From Actinospineispora spinosispora DSM 44797 (GTDB taxonomy: Bacteria > Actinomycetota > Actinomycetes > Mycobacteriales > Pseudonocardiaceae), in the NCBI RefSeq assembly GCF_000429025.1, contig NZ_KE386835.1:248001-312000 (forward strand): a stretch of DNA of 64,000 nucleotides, read 5' to 3'. Position numbers and translations under genes: made by a program. Positions within the stretch are counted from its first letter, which is position 1; the number at the start of each line of letters is the position of its first letter. Shown here piece by piece: positions 23,694 through 33,280 of this stretch. Under the pieces are notes generated by a model. That model ran no database searches. It was not told the DNA's origin and was given only the letters and a program-made list of their open reading frames with translations.

Positions 23694-25778
23694 GTGCCGA
23701 GCGTTACCGCGAAACTCACCCCACCCACTCCCAGCGGCATCGATCTGCCGGGAGTGGATGAGCTGCTCAGCGCCGCGGTGGACGCCGTCGGGGGCGCGCC
23801 CCGGGAGGGGCAGCAGCAGATGGTGCGCGCGGTCCGTGACTCGCTGGTCAAGGGCCGGCACCTGGCCGTTCAGGCCGGCACCGGCACCGGCAAGTCGCTG
23901 GCCTACCTGGTTCCGTCGATCCGGCACGCGATCGCCAACGACACGACCGTGGTGATCTCGACCGCGACCATCGCGTTGCAGCGTCAGCTGGTCGACCGGG
24001 ACCTGCCTCGGCTGGCCGAGGCGCTCAAGCCGGTGCTGGGCCGCAAGCCCACGTTCGCCATCCTCAAGGGGCGGCGCAACTACCTGTGTCTGCACCGGTT
24101 GAGCGGTCCGGACCCGGTGGACGATGCCGACCAGCTGTTCGACCCGTTTGCCATCTCCGCGATGGGGCGGCACGTGAAGCGGTTGCACGAGTGGTCGTCG
24201 GACACCGACACGGGCGATCGGGACGAGCTGGTGCCGGGGGTTCCGGACTCGGCGTGGCGGCAGGTGTCGGTGACCGCGCGGGAGTGCCTCGGGGTGTCGC
24301 GCTGCCCGGTCGGCACGGACTGTTTCGCCGAGCGGGCCCGCCACGAGGCCGGGCGGGCGGACATCGTGGTCACGAACCACGCGCTGCTGGCGATCGACGC
24401 GTTGGAGAACAGCACGATCCTGCCCGAGCACGACGTGGTCGTCGTCGACGAGGCGCACGATCTGGTCGACCGGGTCACCGGGGTCGCCACCGCCGAGCTG
24501 ACCTCCGCGATGGTCGCCACGGCGGCCCGGCGCTGCGGCAAGCTCATCGACCAGGCCGTCGCGGACCGTCTCGAAGAGGCGTCCGAGGGCTTGGACATGG
24601 TGCTCACCGACGCCCCGCTGGGCCGGTGGGAGTCGACGCTGCCCGCGCCGGTCGCCGGTGCGTTGACCGCGGTCAGGGATGCCACGTCGGCGTGCCGCAC
24701 GGGGCTGGGCCCTGAGCGCAAGGAGGACCCGGACCACGCGACTTCCCGCAAGCTGGCGCTGGCGCTGCTCGACGAGGTCAACGAGACGTCGGCGCGGCTG
24801 TTGGCGGCGTTCGTCGAGGAGGACCCGGCCAAGCGCTACGACGTCGTGTGGCTGGCCGAGCAGGGTCCGGACGCCTCCAGGGGCCGGGTGCTGCGGGTCG
24901 CGCCGCTGTCGGTCGGTGGGTTGCTGCGGGAGCGGCTGTTCGGCCCGCGCACCGTGGTGCTGACGTCGGCGACGCTGACCCTCGGCGGCTCGTTCGACGC
25001 GCTGGCCCGCCAGTGGGGTCTACCGGCGGAGAAGCCGAAGCCGGAGGGCGCCGAGCTGAAGGACGGCAAGGAGGAAGTCGACCCGATCGCGGACGCCGAC
25101 GTGCCGAAGTGGTCGGGGCTGGACGTCGGCTCGCCGTTCCAGCACGAGCGCGCCGGCATCCTGTACGTCGCCAAACACCTGCCAACCCCGGGCCGCGACG
25201 GGCTGCCCAAGGCGTACCTGGACGAGATCGCCGAGCTGGTCACCGCCGCCGAGGGCGGCACGCTGGGCCTGTTCTCCTCGATGCGCGCGGCGAAGCAGGC
25301 GACCGAGGCGCTGCGGCCCCGCCTGGAGCAGCCGATCCTGTGCCAGGGCGACGACTCGACCGGGCTGCTGGTGAAGCGGTTCGCCGAGGACGACGCGACG
25401 TGTCTGTTCGGCACACTGTCGCTGTGGCAGGGCGTCGACGTGCCGGGCCGGTCACTGCGGCTGGTGCTGATCGACCGCATCCCGTTCCCGCGCCCGGACG
25501 ACCCGCTGGTGTCGGCGAGGCAGCGCGCGGTCGACTCCCGTGGAGGTAACGGCTTCCTGACCGTGTCGGCCACCCACGCCGCACTCTTGCTGGCGCAGGG
25601 CGCCGGCCGTCTGCTGCGCGGCATGGACGACCGGGGCGTGGTGGCGATCCTGGATCCGCGCCTGGCGACGGCCCGCTACGGCGGCTTCCTGCGCGCGTCA
25701 CTGCCGCCGTTCTGGCCGACCACCGATCCCGAGGTCGTCAGGGCCGCCCTCCGCCGTCTGGCCACCAAACCCTCGTGA
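23694..25778 (+). CDS. dinG: DinG/XPD-type Fe-S helicase
   Basis: 694 aa ATP-dependent 5'-3' DNA helicase. Walker A AGTGTGKS is at 61-68 and the DEAH box VDEAHD near 251-256. Cys132, Cys198, Cys204 and Cys210 have the spacing of the Fe-S domain of XPD/DinG enzymes. Motif VI is QGAGRLLRGMDDRG. GTG 23694 gives an N-terminus like the mycobacterial Rv1329c; upstream codons in frame are repeat sequence. The stop TGA is in a palindrome. Confidence 0.92.
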   Translation: MPSVTAKLTPPTPSGIDLPGVDELLSAAVDAVGGAPREGQQQMVRAVRDSLVKGRHLAVQAGTGTGKSLAYLVPSIRHAIANDTTVVISTATIALQRQLVDRDLPRLAEALKPVLGRKPTFAILKGRRNYLCLHRLSGPDPVDDADQLFDPFAISAMGRHVKRLHEWSSDTDTGDRDELVPGVPDSAWRQVSVTARECLGVSRCPVGTDCFAERARHEAGRADIVVTNHALLAIDALENSTILPEHDVVVVDEAHDLVDRVTGVATAELTSAMVATAARRCGKLIDQAVADRLEEASEGLDMVLTDAPLGRWESTLPAPVAGALTAVRDATSACRTGLGPERKEDPDHATSRKLALALLDEVNETSARLLAAFVEEDPAKRYDVVWLAEQGPDASRGRVLRVAPLSVGGLLRERLFGPRTVVLTSATLTLGGSFDALARQWGLPAEKPKPEGAELKDGKEEVDPIADADVPKWSGLDVGSPFQHERAGILYVAKHLPTPGRDGLPKAYLDEIAELVTAAEGGTLGLFSSMRAAKQATEALRPRLEQPILCQGDDSTGLLVKRFAEDDATCLFGTLSLWQGVDVPGRSLRLVLIDRIPFPRPDDPLVSARQRAVDSRGGNGFLTVSATHAALLLAQGAGRLLRGMDDRGVVAILDPRLATARYGGFLRASLPPFWPTTDPEVVRAALRRLATKPS

Positions 25779-25819
25779 GTGTTGAGTGTGGCTATAGCCA
25801 CACTCAACACTCACGAGGG
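25770..25819. terminator. Fifty-base perfect palindrome, GTGAGTG-edged family
   Basis: Left arm CCCTCGTGAGTGTTGAGTGT followed by GGCTA is mirrored exactly with no loop (centre 25794/25795). It lies between convergent dinG and the PTH2-like gene and carries the TGA of both. Confidence 0.88.
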
Positions 25820-26566
25820 GAAGTGGGCCGCGCAGGTGACGGTGCCGGGGGTGACCTCGGTGAAGCCCGCGTCGCGGACCAGGACCGTCGAGCGGTCCGC
25901 GCCTGAACCCGCGGCCATCAGCTCGGACCACTGCCCGGGGGACGCGGTACGGACCGCGGTGCGCAGACCGTTCGCCCGCCAGGAGTCCAACGCCTCGGGC
26001 GGCAGGGCGGCGGCCAGGATCATCGTCGCGTGACCGACCTGCGCGGCGGCCTTGCCGACCGTCAGTTCGACGCCGGGGTTCAGCCACACCATCGGGAGCC
26101 CGGGAGCCGGCACGCCCGGTGAGTCCGCCGGCAGCTCGGTGCCGGAGATCTGCAGCCGGGACACCTCACGCGGAAGCTCCGTGACCAGCCCGGGCACCAG
26201 CGAACGCACCGAGGCCCCGTCGACCGTCACGGTCACCCCGGGAAGCTCCTGCACGGCCGCCCAGTGCGCTCCCCTGGCCCGCCGGGACACCTTCCGGATG
26301 CGCCCGGCCACCCAGGTCGACACGTCCGGGTGCCACTCCCCACCGGGCGCGGCACGCTCGTCGAGGCACACCGCCAGCGCTGACGCGGCGGCCGCTTCCA
26401 GCAGCGCGGTCCGTGACGGCGGCTCGGCACGTTCGATGCGCAGGACCATCGGCATTGCACGGACCAGCGCCGGGTCCTCGTCGGAGGTGTCCGAGGTCAT
26501 CTCCTCGGGCAGCCGCAACCAGTGCACGTAGCGCGCGGCCAGCGGCGCCAGCAGGTCACGGGACAA
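25811..26566 (-). CDS. PTH2-domain (peptidyl-tRNA hydrolase II-like) protein
   Basis: 251 aa if started at TTG 26566, which overlaps the serB end; ATG 26500 is the first conventional start but would cut the conserved-looking LAARYVHWLRLPEE. The C-terminal half contains the PTH2 motif VGKAAAQVGHATMIL and TVLVRDAGFTEV, like archaeal/eukaryotic peptidyl-tRNA hydrolase II. An N-terminal domain of about 120 residues (LRIERAEPPSRTALLEAAAA, RKVSRRARGAHWAAVQ) is specific to actinobacteria. Activity on peptidyl-tRNA is plausible but unproven. Confidence 0.78.
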   Translation of the reverse strand: MSRDLLAPLAARYVHWLRLPEEMTSDTSDEDPALVRAMPMVLRIERAEPPSRTALLEAAAASALAVCLDERAAPGGEWHPDVSTWVAGRIRKVSRRARGAHWAAVQELPGVTVTVDGASVRSLVPGLVTELPREVSRLQISGTELPADSPGVPAPGLPMVWLNPGVELTVGKAAAQVGHATMILAAALPPEALDSWRANGLRTAVRTASPGQWSELMAAGSGADRSTVLVRDAGFTEVTPGTVTCAAHFPS

Positions 26567-27818
26567 GCGGAACCCGCCGCAGCAGACCCTCGGCGGCGTC
26601 CGCCACCTCGACCTCGTCGCGGGTGATGCCCAGCACGAACAGCACGACGTCGAGGTAGGGCACCGACAGCGCGGTGTCGGCCACCTCACGCAGCGCGGGC
26701 TTGGCGTTGAACGCCACACCCAGCCCGGCGGTGGACAGCATGTCGATGTCGTTCGCGCCGTCACCGACCGCGACGCACTGCTCCAGCGGGATGTCGTACT
26801 CCTGGGCGAACCGGCGCAGCGCGACCGCCTTGCCTGCGCGGTCGATGATCTCGCCGTCCGAGCCGACCACCTGGCCGGTCAGCTTCCCGTCGACCACTTC
26901 CAGCTCGTTCGCCGCGCAGAAGTCCAGGCCCAGCTCGTCCACGAGCCGCCGCACGACCGTGGTGAAACCACCGGACACGACGCCGCACCGGTAACCCAGC
27001 CGCTTGAGCGTCCGGATCGTGGTGCGCGCGCCGGGGGTGAGCTCGAGGCTGTCCGCGACCTCGTCGAGCACCGACACCGGCAGCCCGGCCAGCACCGACA
27101 CCCGGCGGCGCAGTGACTCGGTGAAGTCCAGCTCGCCGCGCATCGCGGCCTCGGTGACCGCGCGGACCTCCTCCTGCGCCTCGTCACCGGCCTTCGCCGC
27201 GAGCATCTCGATGACCTCACCGGTGATGAGCGTCGAGTCGACGTCGAACACGATCAGCCGCTTGCTGCGGCGGGCGAGACCGACCCGTTCCACCGCCACG
27301 TCGACACCCACGGAGGCCGCGACCTCGACGAGCTTCGCGCGCAGAGCGCCGTGCGGGTAGTCGACGTGGTCGTTCGGGTCCGGCGAGACCATCAGCTCCA
27401 GGCCGGTGACCGGGTAGTCGGCGACCCGGCGGATGGAGTCGATGTTGGCGCCGACCTCGGCGAGCGCACGGGCCACCTCACCGAACGCACGCGCCGTGAT
27501 GGGCTGTCCGAGCACCACGACGACGTGGGTGGAGGCGCGCCGCAGCTCCGATTCCCGGTCCGCCTGCGAGGCCCGCTGCACGGTGATGTGCACGCTCATC
27601 CCGACGGTCGCCATCGACTGCTCGATCGCTTCCTGCAGACCCTCCGGGTCCCGGTCGGTCGCGACCAGGGTTCCCAGGGTCAGCCGCCCCTGGATCACCA
27701 CCTGCTCGACGTCGAGCAGCTCGACCCCATGGCGGGTCAGCGCGGTGAACAGCACCGAGCTCACCCCGGGCCGGTCCGGCCCGGTGACAGTGATCAGGAC
27801 CGTGACATCGCCGCTCAC
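26556..27818 (-). CDS. serB: Phosphoserine phosphatase with two ACT domains (SerB2 type)
   Basis: 420 aa. The N-terminal half has two ACT domains (VTVLITVTGPDRPGVSSVLF, VVVVLGQPITARAFGEVARA) that bind amino acids for feedback. The C-terminal HAD phosphatase has the nucleophile motif FDVDSTLI at 191-198, VVSGGFTTV and GDGANDIDML. It makes serine from phosphoserine. GTG 27818 has GAGGAGG upstream. The ctaD-serB pairing is as in Rv3043c-Rv3042c. O-phosphoserine is also the substrate of the CysM encoded in this window. Confidence 0.95.
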   Translation of the reverse strand: MSGDVTVLITVTGPDRPGVSSVLFTALTRHGVELLDVEQVVIQGRLTLGTLVATDRDPEGLQEAIEQSMATVGMSVHITVQRASQADRESELRRASTHVVVVLGQPITARAFGEVARALAEVGANIDSIRRVADYPVTGLELMVSPDPNDHVDYPHGALRAKLVEVAASVGVDVAVERVGLARRSKRLIVFDVDSTLITGEVIEMLAAKAGDEAQEEVRAVTEAAMRGELDFTESLRRRVSVLAGLPVSVLDEVADSLELTPGARTTIRTLKRLGYRCGVVSGGFTTVVRRLVDELGLDFCAANELEVVDGKLTGQVVGSDGEIIDRAGKAVALRRFAQEYDIPLEQCVAVGDGANDIDMLSTAGLGVAFNAKPALREVADTALSVPYLDVVLFVLGITRDEVEVADAAEGLLRRVPLVP

Positions 27819-27836
27819 GCAGCCTCCTCGACAAAC

Positions 27837-27957
27837 CTGTGAGTGGTAAGTGGTCCTATAGCGCCACTCAGCACTCACGACGAAGAACGTGTCGTGAGTG
27901 CTGAGTGGCGCTACGCCTTCGGCGCCCCTTCGGGGTAGAACCACTTACCCCTCACAG
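27837..27957. terminator. Double cruciform terminator, GTGAGTG-edged family
   Basis: The inner pair is 23 bp and perfect (27859-27881 with 27891-27913; arm begins TAGCGCCACTCAGCACTCAC). An outer pair CTGTGAGTGGTAAGTGGT (27837-27854) matches 27940-27957 with one mismatch, and CCCCTTCGGGG is a further hairpin. It separates ctaD from serB on the minus strand. Confidence 0.82.
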
Positions 27958-27966
27958 AGGGAGGAC

Positions 27967-29724
27967 TCAGTTGTCCTTCGGGTCGCCGTTGGGCAAAATC
28001 TCCGGCCCGGTCTTCGCCGAGGCCAGCTCCGACGGCGTGGCGTGCTTCTTGCCGGTGTGCGCCTCGTCGCGCAGCCGCTGGACCAGGTGCGGGTAGTGCA
28101 GCTCGAACGCGGGGCGCTCGGAGCGGATGCGGGGCAGCTCGGTGAAGTTGTGCCGGGGCGGCGGGCAGGTGGTCGCCCACTCCAGCGAGTTGCCGTAGCC
28201 CCACGGGTCGTCGACCGTGACCACGCGCCCGTAGCGGTAGCTGCGGAAGACGTTCCAGATGAACGGCAGGGTCGAGGTGCCCAGGATGAACGCGCCGATC
28301 GAGGAGATCGTGTTCAGCGTGGTGAACCCGTCGGAGGGCAGGTAGTCGATGTAGCGGCGGGGCATGCCTTCGGCGCCGACCCAGTGCTGGACCAGGAAGG
28401 TGGCGTGGAAGCCGAAGAAGGTGAGCCAGAAGTGCACCTTGCCCAGCGTCTCGTCCATCATCCGGCCGGTCATCTTCGGGAACCAGAAGTAGATGCCGGA
28501 GTAGGTGGCGAACACGATCGTGCCGAACAGCACGTAGTGGAAGTGCGCCACCACGAAGTACGTGTCCGACACGTGGAAGTCGACCGGCGGCGAGGCCAGC
28601 AGAATGCCGGTCAGACCACCGAACAGGAACGTGACCAGGAAGCCGACCGCGAACAGCATCGGCGTCTCGAAGGTCAGCTGCCCCTTCCACATGGTGCCGA
28701 TCCAGTTGAAGAACTTGATGCCGGTCGGGATGGCGATCAGGAACGTGGTGAACGAGAAGAACGCGAGCAGCACCGCGCCGGTGGCGTACATGTGGTGCGC
28801 CCACACCGCCACGGACAGCGCCGCGATCGAGATCGTCGCGTAGACCAGGGCCTTGTAGCCGAACAGCGGCTTACGGCTGAACACCGGGAAGACCTCGGTC
28901 ACGATGCCGAAGAACGGCAGGGCGACGATGTAGACCTCGGGGTGGCCGAAGAACCAGAACAGGTGCTGCCACAGGATCACGCCACCGTTGGCCGGGTCGA
29001 ACACGTGGCCACCGAGGTGGCGGTCGACCTCCAGCCCCAGCAGCGCGGCGGTCAGCACCGGGAACGCGATCAGGATCAGGATCGTGGTGATGAAGATGTT
29101 CCAGGTGAACACCGGCATCCGGAACATGGTCATACCGGGTGCGCGCAGGCAGATCACGGTGGTGAGCATGTTCACCCCACCCAGGATCGTGCCCAGACCG
29201 GCGACGACCAGACCCATGATCCACAGGTCCGCGCCGACACCCGGGGAGTGCGTCGCGTTCGACAGCGGGGTGTAGGCGAACCAGCCGAAGTCCGCGGCAC
29301 CACCGGGGGTCAGGAACCCGGACAGCACGGTGATGCCACCGAACAGGAACAGCCAGTAGGAGAAGGCGTTCAACCGGGGGAAAGCCACGTCCGGCGAGCC
29401 GATCTGCAACGGCATGATGTAGTTCGCGAAACCGAACAGGATCGGCGTCGCGTACAGCAGCAGCATGATCGTGCCGTGCATGGTGAACAGCTGGTTGAAC
29501 TGCTCTGGCGAGAGGAACTGGGTACCCGGTCGAGCGAGCTCGGCGCGCATCAGCAGCGCCATCGCTCCGCCCGCCATGAAGAAGGCGAACGAGGTCACCA
29601 GGTAGAGAATCCCGATGTCCTTCGGGTCCGTGGTGTGCAAGAAACGCACCAGGGACGTGCCCTTGACCGCACGCCGCGCCGGATACGGCTGCGGCGAAAT
29701 CGGCGTGGGACTAACGGCGGTCAC
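27967..29724 (-). CDS. ctaD: Cytochrome c oxidase subunit I (aa3 type)
   Basis: 585-aa, twelve-helix catalytic subunit of the terminal oxidase. WQHLFWFFGHPEVYIVALPF has the CuB His and the cross-linked Tyr, and HHMYATGAVL and HFHYVLFGTI carry the remaining CuB and heme ligands. GTG 29724 is chosen because AGGAGG lies 6 nt upstream and overlaps an ATG at 29739. The other oxidase subunits are not adjacent, as is usual in actinobacteria. Confidence 0.95.
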   Translation of the reverse strand: MTAVSPTPISPQPYPARRAVKGTSLVRFLHTTDPKDIGILYLVTSFAFFMAGGAMALLMRAELARPGTQFLSPEQFNQLFTMHGTIMLLLYATPILFGFANYIMPLQIGSPDVAFPRLNAFSYWLFLFGGITVLSGFLTPGGAADFGWFAYTPLSNATHSPGVGADLWIMGLVVAGLGTILGGVNMLTTVICLRAPGMTMFRMPVFTWNIFITTILILIAFPVLTAALLGLEVDRHLGGHVFDPANGGVILWQHLFWFFGHPEVYIVALPFFGIVTEVFPVFSRKPLFGYKALVYATISIAALSVAVWAHHMYATGAVLLAFFSFTTFLIAIPTGIKFFNWIGTMWKGQLTFETPMLFAVGFLVTFLFGGLTGILLASPPVDFHVSDTYFVVAHFHYVLFGTIVFATYSGIYFWFPKMTGRMMDETLGKVHFWLTFFGFHATFLVQHWVGAEGMPRRYIDYLPSDGFTTLNTISSIGAFILGTSTLPFIWNVFRSYRYGRVVTVDDPWGYGNSLEWATTCPPPRHNFTELPRIRSERPAFELHYPHLVQRLRDEAHTGKKHATPSELASAKTGPEILPNGDPKDN

Positions 29725-30179
29725 GACTGCCTCCTGCACTCCGGCGCTGGGTTGGCCTGGCGGAATCCTAACCGCGGCCGCCCACTCGGCCTAAGCGGCG
29801 GTACCCGGACGGGCACGTCATGTGGCCCCGACCAGCCGACGCGTGCCGGCGATGTGGTGATGCCCACTCGGGCCCGGGTGCGTCTGACAGCATTCTGAGA
29901 TCACCCGAGGGTGCACCCGCGGGCGTTCCTGAGGACGCGGGTACGGTCGTTGACGGGGTCTGACCCGACGAGCAAGGCCTACGGCCCCGTAAGGCCGGGC
30001 GCCGTTATGACGCCTATGACTTTGACGCTACATCCGAACCTACTGAAGATGGAGCCCGTAACGACCCGCGGAAACGCACCGAGAACATATCGGGGGCATC
30101 GCGGGGGGTCACGGAGATCCGGTCTGGTCCGGGTTACGAGGAACACCCGACCAGAGACTGAAGCAACGGAGGTCAATTG
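29725..30179. other. 455-bp divergent intergenic region, ctaD and polysaccharide operon promoters
   Basis: No credible gene is seen. A sigma70-like pair TTGACG (30022-30027) and GAAGAT (30045-30050) with 17-bp spacing points rightward, which would leave a leader of about 120 nt before the operon starting at 30180. A TTGACG also occurs near 29951. The ctaD promoter must lie in the left part but is not evident. Confidence 0.4.
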
Positions 30180-31247
30180 ATGGGTCGCACACCCACGCGC
30201 GTCGGGGTGGTCGGTTACGGGTACTGGGGTTCGAAGCACGTACGTGTGCTCAACAGCCTGCCCGATGTCGAGGTCACCGTGATCGACAACGACCAGCAAC
30301 GGCTGCGCGAGGCGATGGCCAGCTTCCCGTCGTGCCGGATCGCAACCGACCTCTCCGAGGAACTCGAGTCGCAGGACGCCGTCGTCGTGGCGACCCCGCC
30401 GGGTATCCACGCGAACGTCGGGCTCCAGGCACTGGAAGCCGGCCTGCACACGCTGATCGAGAAGCCGCTGGCCAACTCCATCGAGGAGGCCGAGGCGCTC
30501 GTCGCCGCCTCGGAGAAGTCCGGCGCCCGCCTGATGGTGGGGCACACCTTCGAGTACAACCCGGCCGTCTGGAAGCTGAAGGAGATCATCAGCTCCGGTG
30601 AGCTCGGGCGCGTCCTCTACATCGACGCCGCCCGGCTGAGCCTGGGCCGCTACCAGACCGACTGCAACGTCATCTGGGACCTGGCGCCGCACGACATCTC
30701 GATCGTGTCGTACCTGCTGGACGAGGTGCCGCAGACCGTGTCGGTCTGGGCGCAGCACAACATCGGCACCGAGCACGCCGACGTCGCGTACCTGAAGCTG
30801 GAGTTCGAGAAGTCCGGCGCACCGGCGTTCGTGCACCTCTCCTGGCTGCACCCGGAGAAGACCCGCCGGGTCACCGTGGTCGGCGAGAAGAAGATGGCCG
30901 TCTACAACGACATGTCCGACAACGAGCGGATCCGGATCTACGACGTCGGTGTCGACCCGAAGAAGGTCGACGACGACGCCTCGCACGGCTTCCCGGTCAG
31001 CTACCGGACCGGCGACATCGTCTCGCCGTTCGTGCCGTTCCAGGAGCCGCTGCTGGTCCAGGACAGCCACTTCATCGAGTGCGTCCGCACCGGCGCCGAG
31101 CCCCGCACGCCGGGCCAGCGCGGTCTGGACATCGTCAAGGTGCTGGCCGCGACCGACGTCGCGGGCGCGACCGGGGCACCGGCGCACCTGTCGGGCAACC
31201 TCGACCTCGCCTCCGTCGGCAACGGCCACCGGATGGTGCGGTCATGA
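30180..31247 (+). CDS. Gfo/Idh/MocA oxidoreductase, probable UDP-GlcNAc-uronate 3-dehydrogenase (WlbA-like)
   Basis: 355 aa. The Rossmann motif GVVGYGYWGSKHVRVL is at the N-terminus and the signature EKPL at 94-97; HTFEYNPAVWKLKEII and WDLAPHDISIVSYLL are typical of sugar-nucleotide 3-dehydrogenases. With the aminotransferase that overlaps its end and the UDP-sugar dehydrogenase at 44455 it would oxidise C3 of UDP-GlcNAc-uronate; this is inferred from context. ATG 30180 has GGAGGT 7 nt upstream. First gene of the polysaccharide operon. Confidence 0.85.
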   Translation: MGRTPTRVGVVGYGYWGSKHVRVLNSLPDVEVTVIDNDQQRLREAMASFPSCRIATDLSEELESQDAVVVATPPGIHANVGLQALEAGLHTLIEKPLANSIEEAEALVAASEKSGARLMVGHTFEYNPAVWKLKEIISSGELGRVLYIDAARLSLGRYQTDCNVIWDLAPHDISIVSYLLDEVPQTVSVWAQHNIGTEHADVAYLKLEFEKSGAPAFVHLSWLHPEKTRRVTVVGEKKMAVYNDMSDNERIRIYDVGVDPKKVDDDASHGFPVSYRTGDIVSPFVPFQEPLLVQDSHFIECVRTGAEPRTPGQRGLDIVKVLAATDVAGATGAPAHLSGNLDLASVGNGHRMVRS

Positions 31248-32347
31248 GCGAGCAGCCCGTCCCGTTCCTCGACCTGGCGTCGGTCAACGGTGACCTGCGC
31301 GCGGAGTACGAGGCCGCGTTCAGCACCGTGCTCGGCCACGGCAAGTTCATCGGCGGTCCCGAGGTCGGCAAGTTCGAGGCCGAGTTCGCCGAGTACTGCC
31401 AGGCCCGCGCGGCCGTCGGCTGCGGCAACGGCACCGACGCGCTGGAGCTGATCCTCAAGGGCCTGGGCATCGGCCCCGGCGACGAGGTCATCGTGCCGGC
31501 GAACACGTTCATCGCTACCGTCGAGGCCGTGCTCTACGTGGGCGCTCGCCCCCGGTTCGTCGATGTGCTGCCGGACACGCTGCTGATCGACCCGGACGCC
31601 GCCAACGCCGCGGTGAACAAGAACACCGCCGCGGTCATCGGTGTGCACCTGTTCGGGCAGATGGTCGACATCGACCGCGTGCTCGAGGTGACCCGCCGGC
31701 ACGGCATCGCGTTCATCGAGGACGCCGCGCAGGCCCAGGGCGCCGAGTTCGACGGCAAGCGCGCCGGCAGCCAGGGCGTGGCGACCGGGTTCAGCTTCTA
31801 CCCGGGCAAGAACCTCGGCGCGCTCGGCGACGCCGGTGCCGTGGTCACCCAGGACACCGAGCTGGCCGACAAGATCCGTCGGATCGCCGACCACGGCCGA
31901 TCCGCCGAGAGCCGGTTCCTGCACGACCTGGTGGGCCGGAACAGCCGGATGGACTCGGTCCTCGCGGCCGGTCTGTCGATCAAGCTGCGCGGGCTGGACA
32001 AGGCCAACGCGGGACGGCTGCGCGCCTGGAAGCAGTACGTCGAGGAGCTGCCGAGCGCGGTGCGCCCGGTGTCCACGCACCCCAAGGCGGCTGCCGTGCA
32101 CCACGTGGCCGTCGTCGAGGTGGAGAACCGCGACAAGGTCTGCACCGCGTTGGACGAGGCCGGGGTCGGCTGGGGTCTGCACTACAAGACCCCGTGTCAC
32201 CTCGACTCGGCGTACACCCAGTTCACCGAGAGCCTCCCGGTCGTCGAGGCGGCCGCCGAGCGCATCCTGTCGCTGCCGATGTCGCCCAACATGACCGAGC
32301 AGCAGGTCAGCCGGGTGTGTGAGGTACTCAGAGGTGTCACGGGATGA
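31244..32347 (+). CDS. DegT/DnrJ/EryC1/StrS sugar aminotransferase (WlbE/WbpE-like)
   Basis: 367 aa PLP enzyme. The Schiff-base Lys189 is in FSFYPGKNLGALGDAGA; PFLDLASVNGDL, GCGNGTDALELILKGLG and FIEDAAQAQGAEFDGKRAG are standard. It should place an amino group on the 3-keto sugar made by the preceding enzyme. ATGA overlaps on both sides tie it to the dehydrogenase and the Wzz-like gene. Confidence 0.9.
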   Translation: MSEQPVPFLDLASVNGDLRAEYEAAFSTVLGHGKFIGGPEVGKFEAEFAEYCQARAAVGCGNGTDALELILKGLGIGPGDEVIVPANTFIATVEAVLYVGARPRFVDVLPDTLLIDPDAANAAVNKNTAAVIGVHLFGQMVDIDRVLEVTRRHGIAFIEDAAQAQGAEFDGKRAGSQGVATGFSFYPGKNLGALGDAGAVVTQDTELADKIRRIADHGRSAESRFLHDLVGRNSRMDSVLAAGLSIKLRGLDKANAGRLRAWKQYVEELPSAVRPVSTHPKAAAVHHVAVVEVENRDKVCTALDEAGVGWGLHYKTPCHLDSAYTQFTESLPVVEAAAERILSLPMSPNMTEQQVSRVCEVLRGVTG

Positions 32348-33186
32348 CGCGTCCCTCAGACGCGACACGGAACTCGGGGAGCGGTAGCTCCCCGAGTTCC
32401 GTTCAGAGCGGCGCTCGGCCCGGTCCGCCGATCCGGCCGCCCGGCCCTCGCTTTGCGCCACCGCCGCCGCCCAGGCGGAGTCTGACGCCGGCGCAGGGGT
32501 CGCGTCTGGGGCTGATCGCGTTGGTGATCATCATGTTGGGCACGGCCGCCGGTATGGCCGTGACGCTGCCGATGCAGTCGCTCTACGCGGCGCGCACGCA
32601 GCTGCTCTACCAGGTGTCCGCCGAGGACGCCAGCGACAACCTCAAGACCAACCGCGACCTGAGCACCCAGCTGGTCGTGGTGACCAGCCGCGCGGTGCTC
32701 GGTCCGGTCGCCGACGCGAACGGCATCTCGGTCGACGACCTGACCAAGGACACCAAGGCGACGCTCGTCGGTGACGGCGGGCCGGACGTCCAGCCCAGCG
32801 GTGTCATCCAGGTCGACGTGATCCACCCGGTCAGGGAGACCGGTGTCCAGCTAGCCGACGCGATCGGCAAGCAGTACCTGAAGGTCGTCCAGGCCGGCAG
32901 CCCCACCACGTACCTGCAGGGCCAGCTCGACGACGCGAAGAAGCAGCTCACGACCGCCACCGCGGCGACATCGGCGGGCATCCAGGCCCGCGTCATGTCG
33001 CTGCAGGGCCAGCTGGACACCGAGGCGATCGCGGGGACCCAGGCGAGCATCCTGACTCCGGCCTACTCGGTCACCGACCGTGTCTTCCCGAACCCGGCCT
33101 TCACCGCGGCCACCGGTGCCCTGTGTGGCATCGTGCTCGCCGCACTGGTGGCCATCTGGCTGTCCCGACGTTGGACGCGGAGTTGA
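32344..33186 (+). CDS. Wzz-like polysaccharide chain-length/co-polymerase protein 1
   Basis: 280 aa inner-membrane protein. A Pro/Ser-rich cytoplasmic N-terminus (1-50) is followed by one helix (LGLIALVIIMLGTAAGMAVT), an extracytoplasmic Wzz-type domain with YAARTQLLYQVSAEDASDNL and VGVQLADAIGKQY-like helices, and a second helix (GALCGIVLAALVAIWL) ending SRRWTRS. No kinase domain. The start MTRPSDATRN matches that of the paralogue at 33281. Codons 9-20 contain a perfect 15-bp hairpin. Confidence 0.82.
   Translation: MTRPSDATRNSGSGSSPSSVQSGARPGPPIRPPGPRFAPPPPPRRSLTPAQGSRLGLIALVIIMLGTAAGMAVTLPMQSLYAARTQLLYQVSAEDASDNLKTNRDLSTQLVVVTSRAVLGPVADANGISVDDLTKDTKATLVGDGGPDVQPSGVIQVDVIHPVRETGVQLADAIGKQYLKVVQAGSPTTYLQGQLDDAKKQLTTATAATSAGIQARVMSLQGQLDTEAIAGTQASILTPAYSVTDRVFPNPAFTAATGALCGIVLAALVAIWLSRRWTRS
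32368..32401. other. Perfect 15-bp hairpin inside the Wzz-like gene
   Basis: CGGAACTCGGGGAGC (32368-32382), loop GGTA, GCTCCCCGAGTTCCG (32387-32401). It is 24 nt after the start codon. It resembles an intergenic terminator but is in coding sequence; possible attenuator of the downstream polysaccharide genes. Confidence 0.75.
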
Positions 33187-33280
33187 TGACGATGGCGCCG
33201 GACAACCAGAACGGGACAGCAACACACTCGGACAGGCACCATGGACCGCAAGCCCGTGCCGTCCGTCCAGGGAGTTCAGC

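Noticed and set aside
27898..29898. A 666-codon open frame antisense to ctaD
   Set aside because: It is the mirror of a very GC-rich coding gene, has a His/Gln/Arg-rich composition typical of such shadows and no family features; ctaD on the other strand is unmistakable.
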